Below are positions 29,701-37,563 of a stretch of 64,000 nt of DNA, piece after piece. Positions within the stretch are counted from its first letter, which is position 1, and the number at the start of each line of letters is the position of its first letter. The notes under the pieces were generated by a model. That model saw nothing but the letters and a program-made list of their open reading frames with translations. It ran no database searches and was not told where the DNA came from. A program made the position numbers and the translations under genes. Source of the DNA: Plantago major (lineage: Eukaryota; Streptophyta; Magnoliopsida; Lamiales; Plantaginaceae); assembly GCA_026545765.1 (NCBI GenBank), contig CM048839.1:88984414-89048413 (forward strand). The letters are read 5' to 3'.

Positions 29701-32700
29701 GTTCTTTTGCCAATACTTTCTGTATGCAAAGATTGGTATAGAATGTAGGCTTTTTCCTTTTGGCACAAGTCACTTGCTGTTCCGTATTTCTTTTATAGCT
29801 GTGTAGTATTTTAATCTCACTACTTAAATACGGTCTGTGTATGCGGTCATAGTGTAAATTTCGCATGATTTGTTATTTTCTTTTTGTACTTTGTCTGTCA
29901 ACTTATATCTTCATCCTTCTCCTACTTGGCTTACTTTATTGAAAAAAGAAAAATAGAAAATTTGACCTTGTCTTGATCTTGTGCAGAGTATTGTCTACTT
30001 ACCCTCCCTTCTAAAGCGGATTGATCGTCTTTTGCAGTTTGATAGGTACTTGCAGATAATTTCAAGGCTTCCTGTTTATAATAAAACTGAATATTTGGTT
30101 GAATAATCTTTAAATAACTAATTAATTAATACATTAAGAAAAATATAGGTTGATGCCAAGCCACAATGGGATTTTGACTGTCAGTTGCATCCAGTCGCTC
30201 ACTCAGATTGCCCTCAAATTATCAGAATCCCTACCTCTTGTAAGAATAATCCCTTCTCTTTAATATGTGTGCATAAACAAATTTTTTGTTTCTGACATGG
30301 TGTGTACTGAGTTATGCAGGATAATGTCATTAACCTTATTAAACCATATCGGGGATCAAAGACATGGCAAATTCGCATTGATGCAAGCAGATCCCTCCTT
30401 GAACTTGAATTTCAGAGTAAAGGAATCAATGCAGCACTGTCACTTTTCATCAAATACCTGAAGGATGAGATGTCTATACGAGGTTCCTTCCGTTTACTCT
30501 TTTCTTCCATGGCTCCTCTATTGCTTTATCTAATTGTCTTACTCTCATTCCATTCTCCATTCTGACACAGCAAATAACACACGTGGTTCTTTTTCACCCA
30601 CACACCCACACCCACTAACCCCCTTCTCCCCGAAATCACATTTATTGTGTTAGGTCACTCTTTGACTATCCTTGTGTGCCGGGCTTCTAATTAGTTATAT
30701 TCTGCTTTGATAGGCCAAACAAAATTAGCTGTCTGTGCTTTACGCTTATCTCAGATGGATAGCCCATCCGATAGTGGTAATGATGTACAGAGTGAAACAC
30801 TTGTGGCCTTACTACACGAGCTCGAGAGCCCTATTGCTTTCAACAACGTCGCTCTCCGTCACTATATCTTCTGCATTTTGCAAGTTCTTGCTGGAAGGTG
30901 ACTGCTTTCTACCCCTGCATACGTGCATCGTTTTGATTAGACAACTGCCCTGCAATGAACGCGGATATACCACTAGTGCATGAATGCTAATTAATGAATA
31001 CTGGAGAAAATTAGGTTAGAGTAAATTGGGAGGAAGGGATTGTCAGAAATAAAACAAAGCCTTCAATTTATGCGTCAGCAAATAAACACCTCAACAGGGA
31101 AATCTAATTAAATTAAAGAAATTTTCAAGGATAAATTACAAAATTGGGGTACTTTCATGAACCACCACTAAAGTATGGTCAAACTCTATTGTTTTCTACT
31201 ATTACAAATGAGTCCAAAATGGCAAAATGTATTGACTAAGATTTCTTTAATAAAGAAAATCAAAATTATGTTTAAAAATTCTATTTGACCCCTAGAAGTA
31301 AAAAGGTTGTAAGTGCAATTTACACAATGACCGCAATATATTTTTATTTCATAAAATTGACACCAAAATATATGCAAAATGACATAAAAATTACTGTAAC
31401 ACTCGAAACAATCTCCCCCACCCCCCAAAAAAGTAAAAATAATCGAAACAAAAGAGAAAATTGGGCGACCGACTTATAATGTTGCCAATCAAGGACGTTG
31501 TATTAGTTTAGTTTTTTTAGTTATTTGTTTCTTGAAACTTATTGCCTTTTCCATTTTAGTTTATGTAACTTGGTGCCTTTTTCATTTATAATGTTTTTGT
31601 GGGGTTGAAAGTAAAAATAGAAAAAATAGGGGAAAGAAAGAAGGGTATAAAGAAGGTGGAAATTTGAAGGGTGTAAAGATAAAATGAGGAAACACAATGT
31701 ATAAGAGGGATGGAAAAATAATTAGAAAAGGTTGGCTTTTGATGTATTTGTAATCACAAACCTTATCCCCTTACAGATTTGGACATGGACCTTCTTTTGT
31801 TTAATATATGAGGGCAATTTTGCAGAATGCTGTTTTTTACTGCTAGTTTTGTGGTTTTCACTCACAGAATGTTTAAAATTTTGACTAAACTATATATGAA
31901 ATAATTTTTGCTACACAGTCTCATGGCATCATGTGTATCTTAAGTTTGTCCAGAGATTAAGATCTAACAATATTGAAACTGAAGGATTATATGTGGAAAT
32001 TGCTAAAGGAACTTTTAATACAGGCCAGCGTCGTTGGGAGTTTGTTTATTGACTCGATAATGATGCCAATTTACAGACTCCTAATGTTGCTGGCCTGCAT
32101 TCAAAATTCTTCTAGCAATTTCCTCAAAAAATCCTTTAGTTTCAGTTTAATGGCAAATGTTCAGTAAACTATCTCAGAAACTTTGGTACGAGCTACAAAA
32201 GATTGTACAGATATGATTATTCAATAACAATGAACTTCAAGAGATTAACAGTGGAAGAAGTTCACTTGGCGATGATTTGGAGCAAAGTCGCAAAACTGGG
32301 AGCAAAAAGGGGTTGTGAAAAATCAAGTTCACTTAACCCTCCTCATTGAGCTTGTAGATTCGCAAGCCAATAGGGCCTGAATATGTGGATTCTTTAAATC
32401 ATATATGCCCCTGCCTGCTTTAGAACCTTGTGTTTGCAACAGAATGTTCAGTGCAATATGAACGAACCCTACTGGCTTGGTTGTGTTTGTGCATGTCATT
32501 GTAATATGGAAAGAGGAAAGTGGGTTAAAAAGTGGGAAACATTTTGATTTCATCTTTGATTTTTGTTCACATTACTGGTTTTTAGCGCTTATTTTTAATA
32601 GTATAATAGAAGATCTCAAGTGAATTTTGAAATCATATACTTATGAATAGGAGCATCTTGGAGATATTGTGAGAGCAGAATGGGGTTGGGACCAAAATGG

Positions 32701-34282
32701 TAGTTTGTTGCTCAGAACTTCAAACAGTATTTAAGGGTGGAGTTGGGACCGTCTTATCTAGGACTTGTAAGTTGTAATTGGTATACTCAAACTTGTACTG
32801 GATTCGTATTCTGCTGTCACTGTCCTATAAGATTAATCTGGACAGGACACAGTAGTTTCAAAGTTATTTGGCAATGGCTTAAGTTGCAAGTTACCTGTTA
32901 GCAGGTATTTTAAAGCCTTCTAATCTTACTAGTCATTTGCATATGTAAATTTCAGGCCTCCGACACTGTTTGGAGTTCCGAGAGATGAGATGGGACATAC
33001 CAAGAGTTCCAGTGAACTGAAAGAATTTTTTGCTGCTCTTATCAAACAGTCTAAGCCTGATGGGTCATCAGCATTGGCCCCAGACCTGAATACGCAAACT
33101 TTATTGATTACAGAAGGTGATGGAAAGGTGGATGCTCATACCGAAAATAACAACGTTATTGGGACAGTGATAGACTCTCTGAATGATGCATCAGTGATTC
33201 CTGTGGCGATAAGCATGGCAGATTCTCGTAATGAGACAAATTCAATGCCACTTGTTCTGGAAGATGTTCCAATTATGATGCCCAAGGGTCCCGAGGGCCA
33301 TGAGCCAGTGGAGCAACAAATTTCCGTTTTGGTTGACAAGTCCAATAATGCAGAGGCTTTGGAGAAGGAAGGAAGAGTACCGGTGATTGACCTGATACAT
33401 GATGGCTTAGTCACTGGGGAAGCTACCAGAGAAATTGGTACCGCTGTGAATAACAATGAAGTAGTAAAGAAGCCTTCAAAGCTTAAGATACGGGTCAAGC
33501 AATCTGCTCAGGTGTCTAATGACAACACAAGAATCATGAGTAACCAAGATAGACATAATGATGGTGCTGATCATGGAGAAAGCAGTTCAGTTTCTGTTAG
33601 TGCTTCTCGAAGAAACTTCGGTGAGAATATGACTCTCCATTTGGAGGATGCCAATTCGAGCCATGATATAGGTTCCCGATTAACTGCTAGTATTGGCAGC
33701 GCCAAGCCTACAATTGATGATGATGAGCTTCTACAGTGTACTGCAGATTCAAGCAAAGTCTCCTTGCAAAACACCAACAATGACACACAGCCGCAGACCA
33801 GCGGGCACACTTACACAGCTTCTGCGGAAATCAAAACACAGGGTCATGAAAGGAGTAAATCAGGGAAGGAAAAGAAAAGGGACAAGGATAAGAAACGTAA
33901 AAGGAATGACAAAGGTACCGAACCAGATGATTCGGAGCGCAGGCGCCAAAAGAAGGAAAAGAAACGGAAAAAGAAGGAACAGGCAAAACTTGCAGCATCT
34001 AAATCAGAACAAGTGGCTTCAGTCAACTTGCCAATTCAGGTTGATCCCGAAGCTAAACCAAATTTGCACGTTTTGCAACAGAGAGAACAACCACCGGAAA
34101 CTAGAGGAGATGTAACCACATCTTCCATGGATCCTGGTGGAGTACAAGTAAAAGCAGTAGGTCAATCCATTCAGCCAAATGTTGGTGAACAAGCAATTGG
34201 TAGCAGTGTAAGTGCATCCCAGAATGCCCCATCTCATAAAATCAAGATCAAGTTCAAGAGTCGGACGATTGGTAAACCTTGA
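5721..34282 (+). CDS. TAF2: TAF2, TFIID subunit 2 (25 exons)
   Basis: Plant TAF2, the large TFIID subunit that helps TFIID contact core-promoter DNA in the nucleus. Exons threaded by GT-AG sites and unbroken frame: 5721-5854, 6585-6917, 7985-8146, 8227-8293, 8848-9047, 9170-9323, 11198-11282, 11371-11462, 13508-13633, 13715-13768, 14262-14330, 17109-17206, 17296-17634, 17765-17852, 19226-19351, 19489-19545, 23633-23712, 23798-23840, 24280-24366, 29018-29107, 29987-30045, 30149-30239, 30320-30482, 30714-30897, 32956-34282. These sum to 4308 nt, 1435 residues plus stop, close to what I recall for plant TAF2. The N-terminal ~470 residues resemble M1 aminopeptidases ([31 protein letters not shown]). 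Residues ~560-1000 are a helical-repeat region ([29 protein letters not shown]). The last 430 residues are low-complexity. ATGGCCAAG is the first ATG in frame with exon 1. Introns range from 80 bp to 4651 bp (intron 19), the big ones enlarged by transposons. No frame break was found, so the gene looks intact; exact boundaries are by eye. Confidence 0.93.
7265..7532. mobile_element. Tourist-like (PIF/Harbinger) MITE in TAF2 intron 2
   Basis: A 268-bp element begins CGGACTGTTTGG and ends CCAAACAGCCCG, so its ends are inverted copies. It is flanked by TAA at 7262-7264 and 7533-7535, the 3-bp duplication typical of PIF/Harbinger elements. The inside is AT-rich with repeated TTTTAATTGAG phrases and no coding capacity. 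Confidence 0.8.
9429..9637. mobile_element. Stowaway-type MITE in TAF2 intron 6
   Basis: About 209 bp between TA dinucleotides. The left end CTCCCTCTATCC and the right end (reverse complement CTCCATATGTCC) match, and both lead inward to a shared CCTTTACATTT-like phrase. CTCCCTC termini with a TA target are the mark of plant mariner-derived Stowaway elements. The remainder of intron 6, to 11197, shows no recognisable element. Confidence 0.65.
11001..11019 (+). repeat. Copy of the TAF2 exon 7 3' end inside intron 6
   Basis: The 19 bases TGAGGCTCCAAATGATGGT are identical to 11266-11284, the end of exon 7 with its GT donor. Flanking bases are also loosely alike (ATAATCAG here, ATAATGAG after the real exon), which suggests a diverged duplication rather than chance. 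No open frame or acceptor makes it an obvious alternative exon. Confidence 0.55.
11198..11462 (+). CDS. TAF2: TAF2 exons 7-8: degenerate M1 active-site segment
   Basis: Exon 7 (11198-11282) and exon 8 (11371-11462) encode the segment aligning with the zinc site of M1 aminopeptidases, where active enzymes have HExxH, 18 residues, then E. Here the spacing is kept but the residues are not: YALAR at residues 360-364 in place of HExxH, followed by QWFG as in the enzymes, and Asp383 in WLLDG where the third zinc ligand Glu would be. Both histidines and the catalytic Glu are absent, so the protein cannot be a zinc peptidase. This agrees with TAF2 using the fold as a scaffold. The exons are separated by an 88-bp intron. 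Confidence 0.88.
12440..13320. repeat. Degenerate GTTTCACC/TTTTATAGTGTTAG repeats in TAF2 intron 8
   Basis: GTGAAACTAACACTA and its reverse complement TAGTGTTAGTTTCAC recur many times, together with ATGGTGAAA and TTTTATAGTTTTAG, in both orientations. Forward copies dominate around 12895-12990 and reverse copies at 13005-13270. This is like subterminal repeats of a DNA transposon facing each other. The 12529-12725 LTR-like insert interrupts the block. No termini could be defined. Confidence 0.55.
12529..12725 (-). mobile_element. Small LTR (solo or TRIM-type) in TAF2 intron 8
   Basis: A 197-bp block runs from TGTAACGACCCGG to GGGGTATTACA, with TGTAA/TTACA inverted ends. Read on the minus strand it holds CCAACATCGGTTAAGGAGTG and TATTTAAGCAG, phrases characteristic of short plant TRIM-like LTRs. 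Just outside the right end, the minus strand reads TTTAAGGGGGTAGAA, a good polypurine tract, so this would be the 3' LTR of a minus-strand element. No second LTR or target-site duplication was found; the internal part seems lost. Confidence 0.55.
14480..15004. mobile_element. hAT-type non-autonomous element in TAF2 intron 11
   Basis: A 525-bp element has ends CAGTGTCCTCAATCCCGG and, reverse-complemented, CAGTGTTGTCAATCCCGTC. Next to the ends are GC-rich phrases (GGATTGCGG, GGGATAGCGGGAGCG) shared with the elements at 25473 and 27307. An incomplete Stowaway-like end, CTCCCTCCGTCCCATAG, lies inside near 14571, so at least one further insertion or fusion occurred. The flanks (TTTTATC and TTTTATT) are only a near match for a duplication. 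Confidence 0.6.
15371..15474. mobile_element. Short Stowaway-like fold-back in TAF2 intron 11
   Basis: About 100 bp that folds almost end to end. CTCCATCTAACCCACAGTAA on the left pairs with TTACTATGTGGCGAGGGAG on the right, and an inner arm pairs CTTCCCTTTTGT with ACAAAGGGAAG-type sequence. The size and CTCC..GGAG ends fit a small Stowaway MITE. Confidence 0.6.
15660..15805 (+). repeat. Interstitial telomere-like repeats in TAF2 intron 11
   Basis: Degenerate TTTAGGG/TTAGGG units are crowded here, for example GGCTAGGGTTAGGG and TTTTAGGGTTAGGGTTTAGG. TTTAGGG is the plant telomere unit. Related phrases at 15543-15570 and 15807-15832 (AGGCATATG..GCTTGACACTCC and AGGCATATG..GCTCGATACTCC) bracket the block as imperfect direct repeats. 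Confidence 0.6.
15979..16188 (+). repeat. Two-copy 110-bp tandem duplication in TAF2 intron 11
   Basis: Two adjacent copies start with GGTTCATAGAACTGAC at 15979 and 16089. They share GATGAGTTGCCTACCAACC and GGGTAGAATAATCCATAGGC with only a few differences, so the duplication is recent. No coding frame is evident. Confidence 0.85.
18049..18576. mobile_element. Mariner/Stowaway-type element in TAF2 intron 14
   Basis: A 528-bp element lies between TA dinucleotides (18047-18048 and 18577-18578). Its ~28-bp terminal inverted repeats differ at two positions: CTCCCTCCACCCCGCTAAAC at left and, reverse-complemented, CTCCCTCCATCCCGCTATAC at right, both continuing GTGTCTCA. No transposase frame is present. 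Just before it, a run of 17 C lies at 17908-17924. Confidence 0.88.
18796..18918. mobile_element. Tourist-like MITE in TAF2 intron 14
   Basis: A 123-bp element has perfect 19-bp inverted ends (GGCTCTGTTCTCTTCAACT and its complement) and TAA duplications at 18793-18795 and 18919-18921. The centre repeats CAGTTCAGTTC several times. Perfect ends suggest a fairly young insertion. Confidence 0.9.
22030..22191 (-). pseudogene. RNase H-like (RVT_3) remnant, antisense in TAF2 intron 16
   Basis: On the minus strand from 22191 one frame reads [18 protein letters not shown], then a TAA (22114-22116), then [16 protein letters not shown]. This has the look of the plant RNase H-like domain found in LINE remnants and in small domesticated genes: a strand with IGIIARD, then an [17 protein letters not shown] helix. 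The first catalytic strand is missing and a stop splits the piece, so it is not a working enzyme. Further upstream on this strand a short ATG frame ([16 protein letters not shown]) lies after a plausible TAG acceptor, in a different phase. Confidence 0.5.
22709..22912 (-). promoter_or_regulatory. Antisense promoter and leader-exon candidate in TAF2 intron 16
   Basis: Read on the minus strand: TATATAAC (22905-22912), then a CACGTG G-box (22888-22893), then about 170 bases of CT-rich leader-like sequence ending CTCCCATAG|GTAAATAT, a good splice donor at 22708/22709. A long TC-rich leader followed by an intron is typical of plant 5' untranslated exons. It would drive a transcript toward the RNase H-like remnant at 22191-22030. 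Inference from sequence pattern only. Confidence 0.35.
24554..24692 (+). repeat. Two-copy 69-bp tandem duplication in TAF2 intron 19
   Basis: CTGCAAGTGCCTGCATTG occurs at 24554 and 24623, and each copy continues into TGTTTATCTTGATTAATAATT. The copies differ at a handful of positions. Confidence 0.8.
25352..25453 (+). repeat. Two-copy 51-bp tandem duplication in TAF2 intron 19
   Basis: GATGATGGTGTTGGAGTGACC followed by CCATTGGTCTAGG appears twice with a 51-bp period, with about four differences. It abuts the hAT-type element at 25473. Confidence 0.85.
25473..26001. mobile_element. hAT-type non-autonomous element in TAF2 intron 19 (copy A)
   Basis: About 529 bp with ends CATAATTATCAATCCC and, reverse-complemented, CAGAGTTATCAATAGCGGCC. 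It is closely related to the 27307-27869 element by its ends and the GC-rich subterminal phrases (GGATAGTGGGATGGCCGC at left, GGCGGCTACGGCCGC at right). The flanking octamers GTATCACA and GTCTCTGG match only partly. No transposase frame. Confidence 0.65.
26466..27071. mobile_element. hAT-type non-autonomous element in TAF2 intron 19, second family
   Basis: A 606-bp element is flanked by perfect 8-bp duplications GTTATAAA (26458-26465 and 27072-27079). The ends are TAGGGGCGGAGGCATTC and, reverse-complemented, CAGTGGTGGAGCCATTC. Eight-base duplications with such ends are diagnostic of hAT elements. No transposase coding was seen. Confidence 0.88.
26568..26620 (+). other. tRNA-like Pol III boxes (SINE-like) inside a hAT element
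   Basis: TGGTGCAGTGG fits the A-box consensus TRGYNNAGYGG. GATTCGATCC, about 33 bp further on, fits the B-box RGTTCRANNC with one mismatch. The spacing is right for a tRNA-derived SINE head. No tRNA cloverleaf or SINE tail was recognised, so this is either a SINE fragment or sequence native to the hAT family. Confidence 0.45.
27307..27869. mobile_element. hAT-type non-autonomous element in TAF2 intron 19 (copy B)
   Basis: A 563-bp element has perfect 8-bp duplications CCTATTAC at 27299-27306 and 27870-27877. The ends are CATAGTTATCGATCCCGG and, reverse-complemented, CAGAGTTATCAATC. It contains CGGAGCGGCCGCAC near the right end, as in copy A. The minus-strand ORF at 27601-27789 is internal and resembles no transposase. 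Confidence 0.9.
29326..29427 (+). repeat. 31-bp direct repeat in TAF2 intron 20
   Basis: GCAAGATAAATATTGATGCA plus the following 11 bases occur identically at 29326 and 29397, 71 bp apart, with unrelated sequence between. Confidence 0.8.
32956..34282 (+). CDS. TAF2: TAF2 exon 25: C-terminal low-complexity and basic tail
   Basis: The last and largest exon (441 codons plus the stop) follows a 2.06-kb intron and begins with [11 protein letters not shown], continuing LAGR of exon 24. Most of it is Ser/Asn/Asp-rich and probably unstructured. Two short Lys/Ile patches stand out: KLKIRVKQS near residue 1170, and KIKIKFKSR just before the C-terminal TIGKP. Between them, residues ~1295-1340 form a dense Lys/Arg block (for example [11 protein letters not shown] and [14 protein letters not shown]), a likely nuclear-localisation and nucleic-acid-contact region. 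The stop is TGA at 34280-34282. The minus-strand ORFs over this exon are mirror images of the low-complexity coding sequence. Confidence 0.88.
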
Positions 34283-35778
34283 CATTGTAAAAACAGCAGA
34301 ATCTTGATGTACTAACACTGTACATGTAACCTTTAGGATTTACCAGTGACTTGTAAATTAGTAGTAGTACTTGGTTTGCTTTAGCTTTTTCGTATTTAGT
34401 TATTACAAACTTTTGTGAGAGACCCTCTCTCGGAGAGACCAATTCAACATCTCATATTTACGTACAAACATCATATGTTTAACTTCAAACATTGTCTGTA
34501 CAATAATATGTGATGTTTGATTTGGTTTTTGAGAGACGGTCTTTTACAAAAGTTACTCGTTAATTATTCCTTCTCAAGCTAATAAAAAACTTTACTTCTG
34601 ATGGCCGATGTCCTAACATTTAAGGCACGAATTCAAAGTTCACAACAACCCACACTACGAAGAAATTTTAAACTATAATAAATAAAATATTTATTACTAA
34701 AATGTTTACAAAGACTTGTAAGTTCATAATCTAAAAAGATTTACAAATTCTCATAAAAATTCCAAAAGTCCAACACAAAATAAATACTATAGCTCAAATT
34801 ACTACTCCTTCCGTCCCGGAGAAATTCATACATTAGGGTTAGCGTGCAGTTTTATGTAAAAAGTTAAAGTAATTATATAATATAAAAAAGGTGGAAAAAA
34901 AGTGTATTTTTAGTGACAAAATGTGTAATTTGAGTATAAAGTTGAGATTGTTTATTATTTGTTGGGTGTGGAGTAGCTTCCTTTTTTGGTAATGTATGAA
35001 GTTTTGTGGGACGGCTAAAAATGGCAAATGTATGAAGTTCTGCAGGACGGAGGGAGTAAAATTTACAGGTCTACCTAAATGCGTCGGGTGGACCCGTGAG
35101 TTATATAAAAAAAAATTTGCCTGGTTCTTGTTGCAGTGCCTTGGATGATGGACGTTATACTTGCTTCTTGCTGGAAATGACATGGCAGTAGGATGGAGTA
35201 TATCTTATCGAAGAGAGCAACAAAAATAATTTAGGATTGAAGTTCCTGATGCTATTAGATTCTTTGGGTCTTGATTTTCAGAAAATTGAATATATCTTAA
35301 AATCCAAACGATCATTTTCAATTTAGTATACAATGGGATTAGACTTGCAAAGATGATGCTAATTAAACGAGTTAACGACGATGTTATATCCCTAGGATTG
35401 AGATGTGATGATAAGTCGTTAGTGTATTTCTCGGCCAAATTATCAGTACAAGCTTATTCTCTTTCTACAATCATTGGAAAAAACATTTTGTAGATTTCGA
35501 GTGGAAAAGTATTGTGTAATACTTTGGACTGCCAACTGTTTTCGTCATTATAATCGACAACATTTTTTAGGGGAGGTCGACGGGGTGGTGCGGGGAAAGG
35601 TCGACGGGGTGATGCGAGGAAATGAAGATCCAACAACTTAGATTGGCTATTCACAAATCAATGGTCAGACCAAATCACTATGATCATCTATTCTCGAGTC
35701 CAATGAGTTAATTTATTATTGAAATTGTTCAACTTCAAACAAACAAGGAGTTAATCTGTTATCTTCCTCTCCAATCCA
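34283..35778. other. Intergenic region between TAF2 and the plastid-protein gene
   Basis: It holds the 3' flank of TAF2, the Stowaway element at 34805-35056, and the promoter side of the gene at 35779. No clear AATAAA signal follows the TAF2 stop. At 35570-35622 the phrase GGTCGACGGGGTG is duplicated. No TATA box is obvious upstream of 35779. Confidence 0.5.
34805..35056. mobile_element. Stowaway-type MITE between the two host genes
   Basis: A 252-bp element lies between TA dinucleotides (34803-34804 and 35057-35058). The left end CTCCTTCCGTCCCGGAGAA leads into ATTCATACATT. The right end, reverse-complemented, reads CTCCCTCCGTCCTGCAGAAC and leads into TTCATACATT. An internal second copy of AATGTATGAAGTT precedes the right end. 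Confidence 0.88.
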
Positions 35779-37563
35779 ATGTCTCTCTCCTCAACCACCT
35801 TCTCAATCCCTAAAACCCTAAACCCTAATCCCCAATTCCATTTCTCCAAATCCCTATTCCCATTGCTCCACCTGAAACCAATTCCCCTCCCAAAAACCCA
35901 TAAACCCTTGTCAATTCGCTGCCAATTCCAACAAGCCCCAAATGCCCCTTCACCTCAGCGCGACGTTCGCTCCTTCGCCGGAAGGAGCAAAGGCAAGCCG
36001 GGCGGCACTTCCGGCGGCCGAATTGAAGGATCCTCCGAACAACGGCGTGAGGCCAAGCGGAATGCTCGTCGTAGAGGCCAGAAATATGCCGAAAGCTTAT
36101 TCTATCGCCTCAAAAACCCTCACAAAAACTTCCCTGATAATTTCACTGAAGAGGAGCTTCAGATGATTGGTTTGGGATACGACAGGATGGTCAGGTTTAT
36201 GGAAAAAGACGACCCTAACTTGAAGCACCCTTATGATTGGTACAAGTATGGTCAGTTTGGACCCTACTCGTGGAAAGGTGTGGTCTTGGGTGACCCCATT
36301 CGAGGGAGGTTTTCGGATGAGCGAGTGAGTATGATTGGGCAAGTTAGGGATGAGGAGGAGTGGGAGAAGATCGAGCAGCACGACATGGCTGTTGATTATC
36401 AGAAGAGGCTGGATGTCATAGATAAGAGTAAGGGGTTGAAGTACTTTTGGGTGTTTGTTAGGCATCCGAAATGGACGGTTTCGGATTTGCCGTGGCAGCA
36501 GTGGACTTTGGTGTGTGAGGTGGCGGTTGAGGCTGGTAAGGAGAGGTTGGATAAGTGGATGTTGATGGGGAGGCTTGGGAATAAGACGAGGAGTATGATT
36601 ACGCAATGTGCGGCTTGGATGAGACCGGATATTATATATGTTAAGAGGCCGGTTTATCAGTGTAGGTTTGAGCCTCAGGCTGATTTTTTTGCGGCATTGG
36701 CTCCACTGGTTGATCCTGAAACAGAGGGGGATTATCCTTGTGAGTTGGAGGGTGATGATGGGAGTGTGGAGATGTGTACTTATTTTGGTGGGTTGTGTAA
36801 GATTGTGAGGGTGAGTCCGAAGGCATTTGTTGATGATGTTGTGAAGGGGTATGAGAAGTTGAGTGAGGAGAGAAAGTCAAAGTGTTTGGAGTTTTTGTTT
36901 AAGAATCATCCGGTGATGTTATTGCATCCTTATACGAAGGAGTGGAAGGCAAAGTTGGAGGAGATGGAGTTGGGTTGTGATGCACCTGATGATGATGACG
37001 ATGAATATCGTGGTAAAGATGGGGCAAATGAGATTGTGGATTGGATCGAGGATGATGGAAATGAGGATAGTAGTGATGCTGATATATCAAATGACTTTGA
37101 TGATGATGATGTAGTTCTTGATGCAGAAGGTGGCGAAGAGGTGTTGGGAATTCAGGAGGAGGACGAGAATAGGAGTCCGGAAGAGGATGAGAAGTACTGG
37201 GATGAGGAGTTTAAAAAGGCTATGAGGAGTAATGACGCTATGGAAAAGTTGGTAAAGAGAAGCATAGAGACGTCTAACAAGGTCTATGATAAGAGATTAC
37301 AGGCAATGCAGAAGAGAGAAACAGGAGAAACTTCGGAAGATGGAGATGAACTTCAATTTAGAGGTAAAAGGGCTAAAATTAGTCCACAAGAATGGAAGCG
37401 ACTTGGTTATGGTCCTTATATGAAGAAGTTGAACAAGAGTAAGATTCCTCCAGGGTTGTTCTTACGTGCTGCTGTTAGGCCATTCACTTACAGGAATCTT
37501 ATAAAGGAGATTGTTTTGGCAAGGCATGGAATTGTGGAGGGTGACATTCGTAGCAAGAAATAA
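35779..37563 (+). CDS. Predicted plastid-targeted protein with acidic tail, family not recognised
   Basis: Intronless 594-codon gene. The first ~50 residues are rich in Ser, Thr, Pro, Lys and free of acidic residues, ending LSIRCQ, which looks like a chloroplast transit peptide with cleavage near Cys49. Residues ~55-110 are basic (SAGRSKGKPGG-type stretch, then RREAKRNARRRGQ). The globular core, ~110-400, is Trp/Tyr-rich with phrases such as YKYGQFGPYSWKGVVLGDP, WVFVRHPKWTVSDLPWQQW and PDIIYVKRPVYQCRFEP. Residues ~400-480 are very acidic (poly-Asp blocks), followed by a Lys/Arg-rich C-terminal ~110 residues. The charge pattern suggests a nucleic-acid- or ribosome-associated plastid protein, but that is inference; I could not match it to a named family such as a pTAC protein. 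Start: the only upstream-most ATG in frame, followed directly by the transit-like sequence. AATAAA overlaps the stop codon. Confidence 0.85.
   Translation: MSLSSTTFSIPKTLNPNPQFHFSKSLFPLLHLKPIPLPKTHKPLSIRCQFQQAPNAPSPQRDVRSFAGRSKGKPGGTSGGRIEGSSEQRREAKRNARRRGQKYAESLFYRLKNPHKNFPDNFTEEELQMIGLGYDRMVRFMEKDDPNLKHPYDWYKYGQFGPYSWKGVVLGDPIRGRFSDERVSMIGQVRDEEEWEKIEQHDMAVDYQKRLDVIDKSKGLKYFWVFVRHPKWTVSDLPWQQWTLVCEVAVEAGKERLDKWMLMGRLGNKTRSMITQCAAWMRPDIIYVKRPVYQCRFEPQADFFAALAPLVDPETEGDYPCELEGDDGSVEMCTYFGGLCKIVRVSPKAFVDDVVKGYEKLSEERKSKCLEFLFKNHPVMLLHPYTKEWKAKLEEMELGCDAPDDDDDEYRGKDGANEIVDWIEDDGNEDSSDADISNDFDDDDVVLDAEGGEEVLGIQEEDENRSPEEDEKYWDEEFKKAMRSNDAMEKLVKRSIETSNKVYDKRLQAMQKRETGETSEDGDELQFRGKRAKISPQEWKRLGYGPYMKKLNKSKIPPGLFLRAAVRPFTYRNLIKEIVLARHGIVEGDIRSKK

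Noticed and set aside
33136..34318. Minus-strand ORFs opposite TAF2 exon 25
   Set aside because: They are antisense to a low-complexity coding exon that is fully explained on the plus strand.
36097..37090. Minus-strand ORFs rich in His/Pro/Ser opposite the plastid-protein gene
   Set aside because: They mirror the codon pattern of the sense gene and have no domain or promoter support.
35779..37563. Naming the gene as a pTAC/HEMERA-type protein
   Set aside because: The acidic tail is suggestive, but the core phrases do not match what I recall of those proteins.
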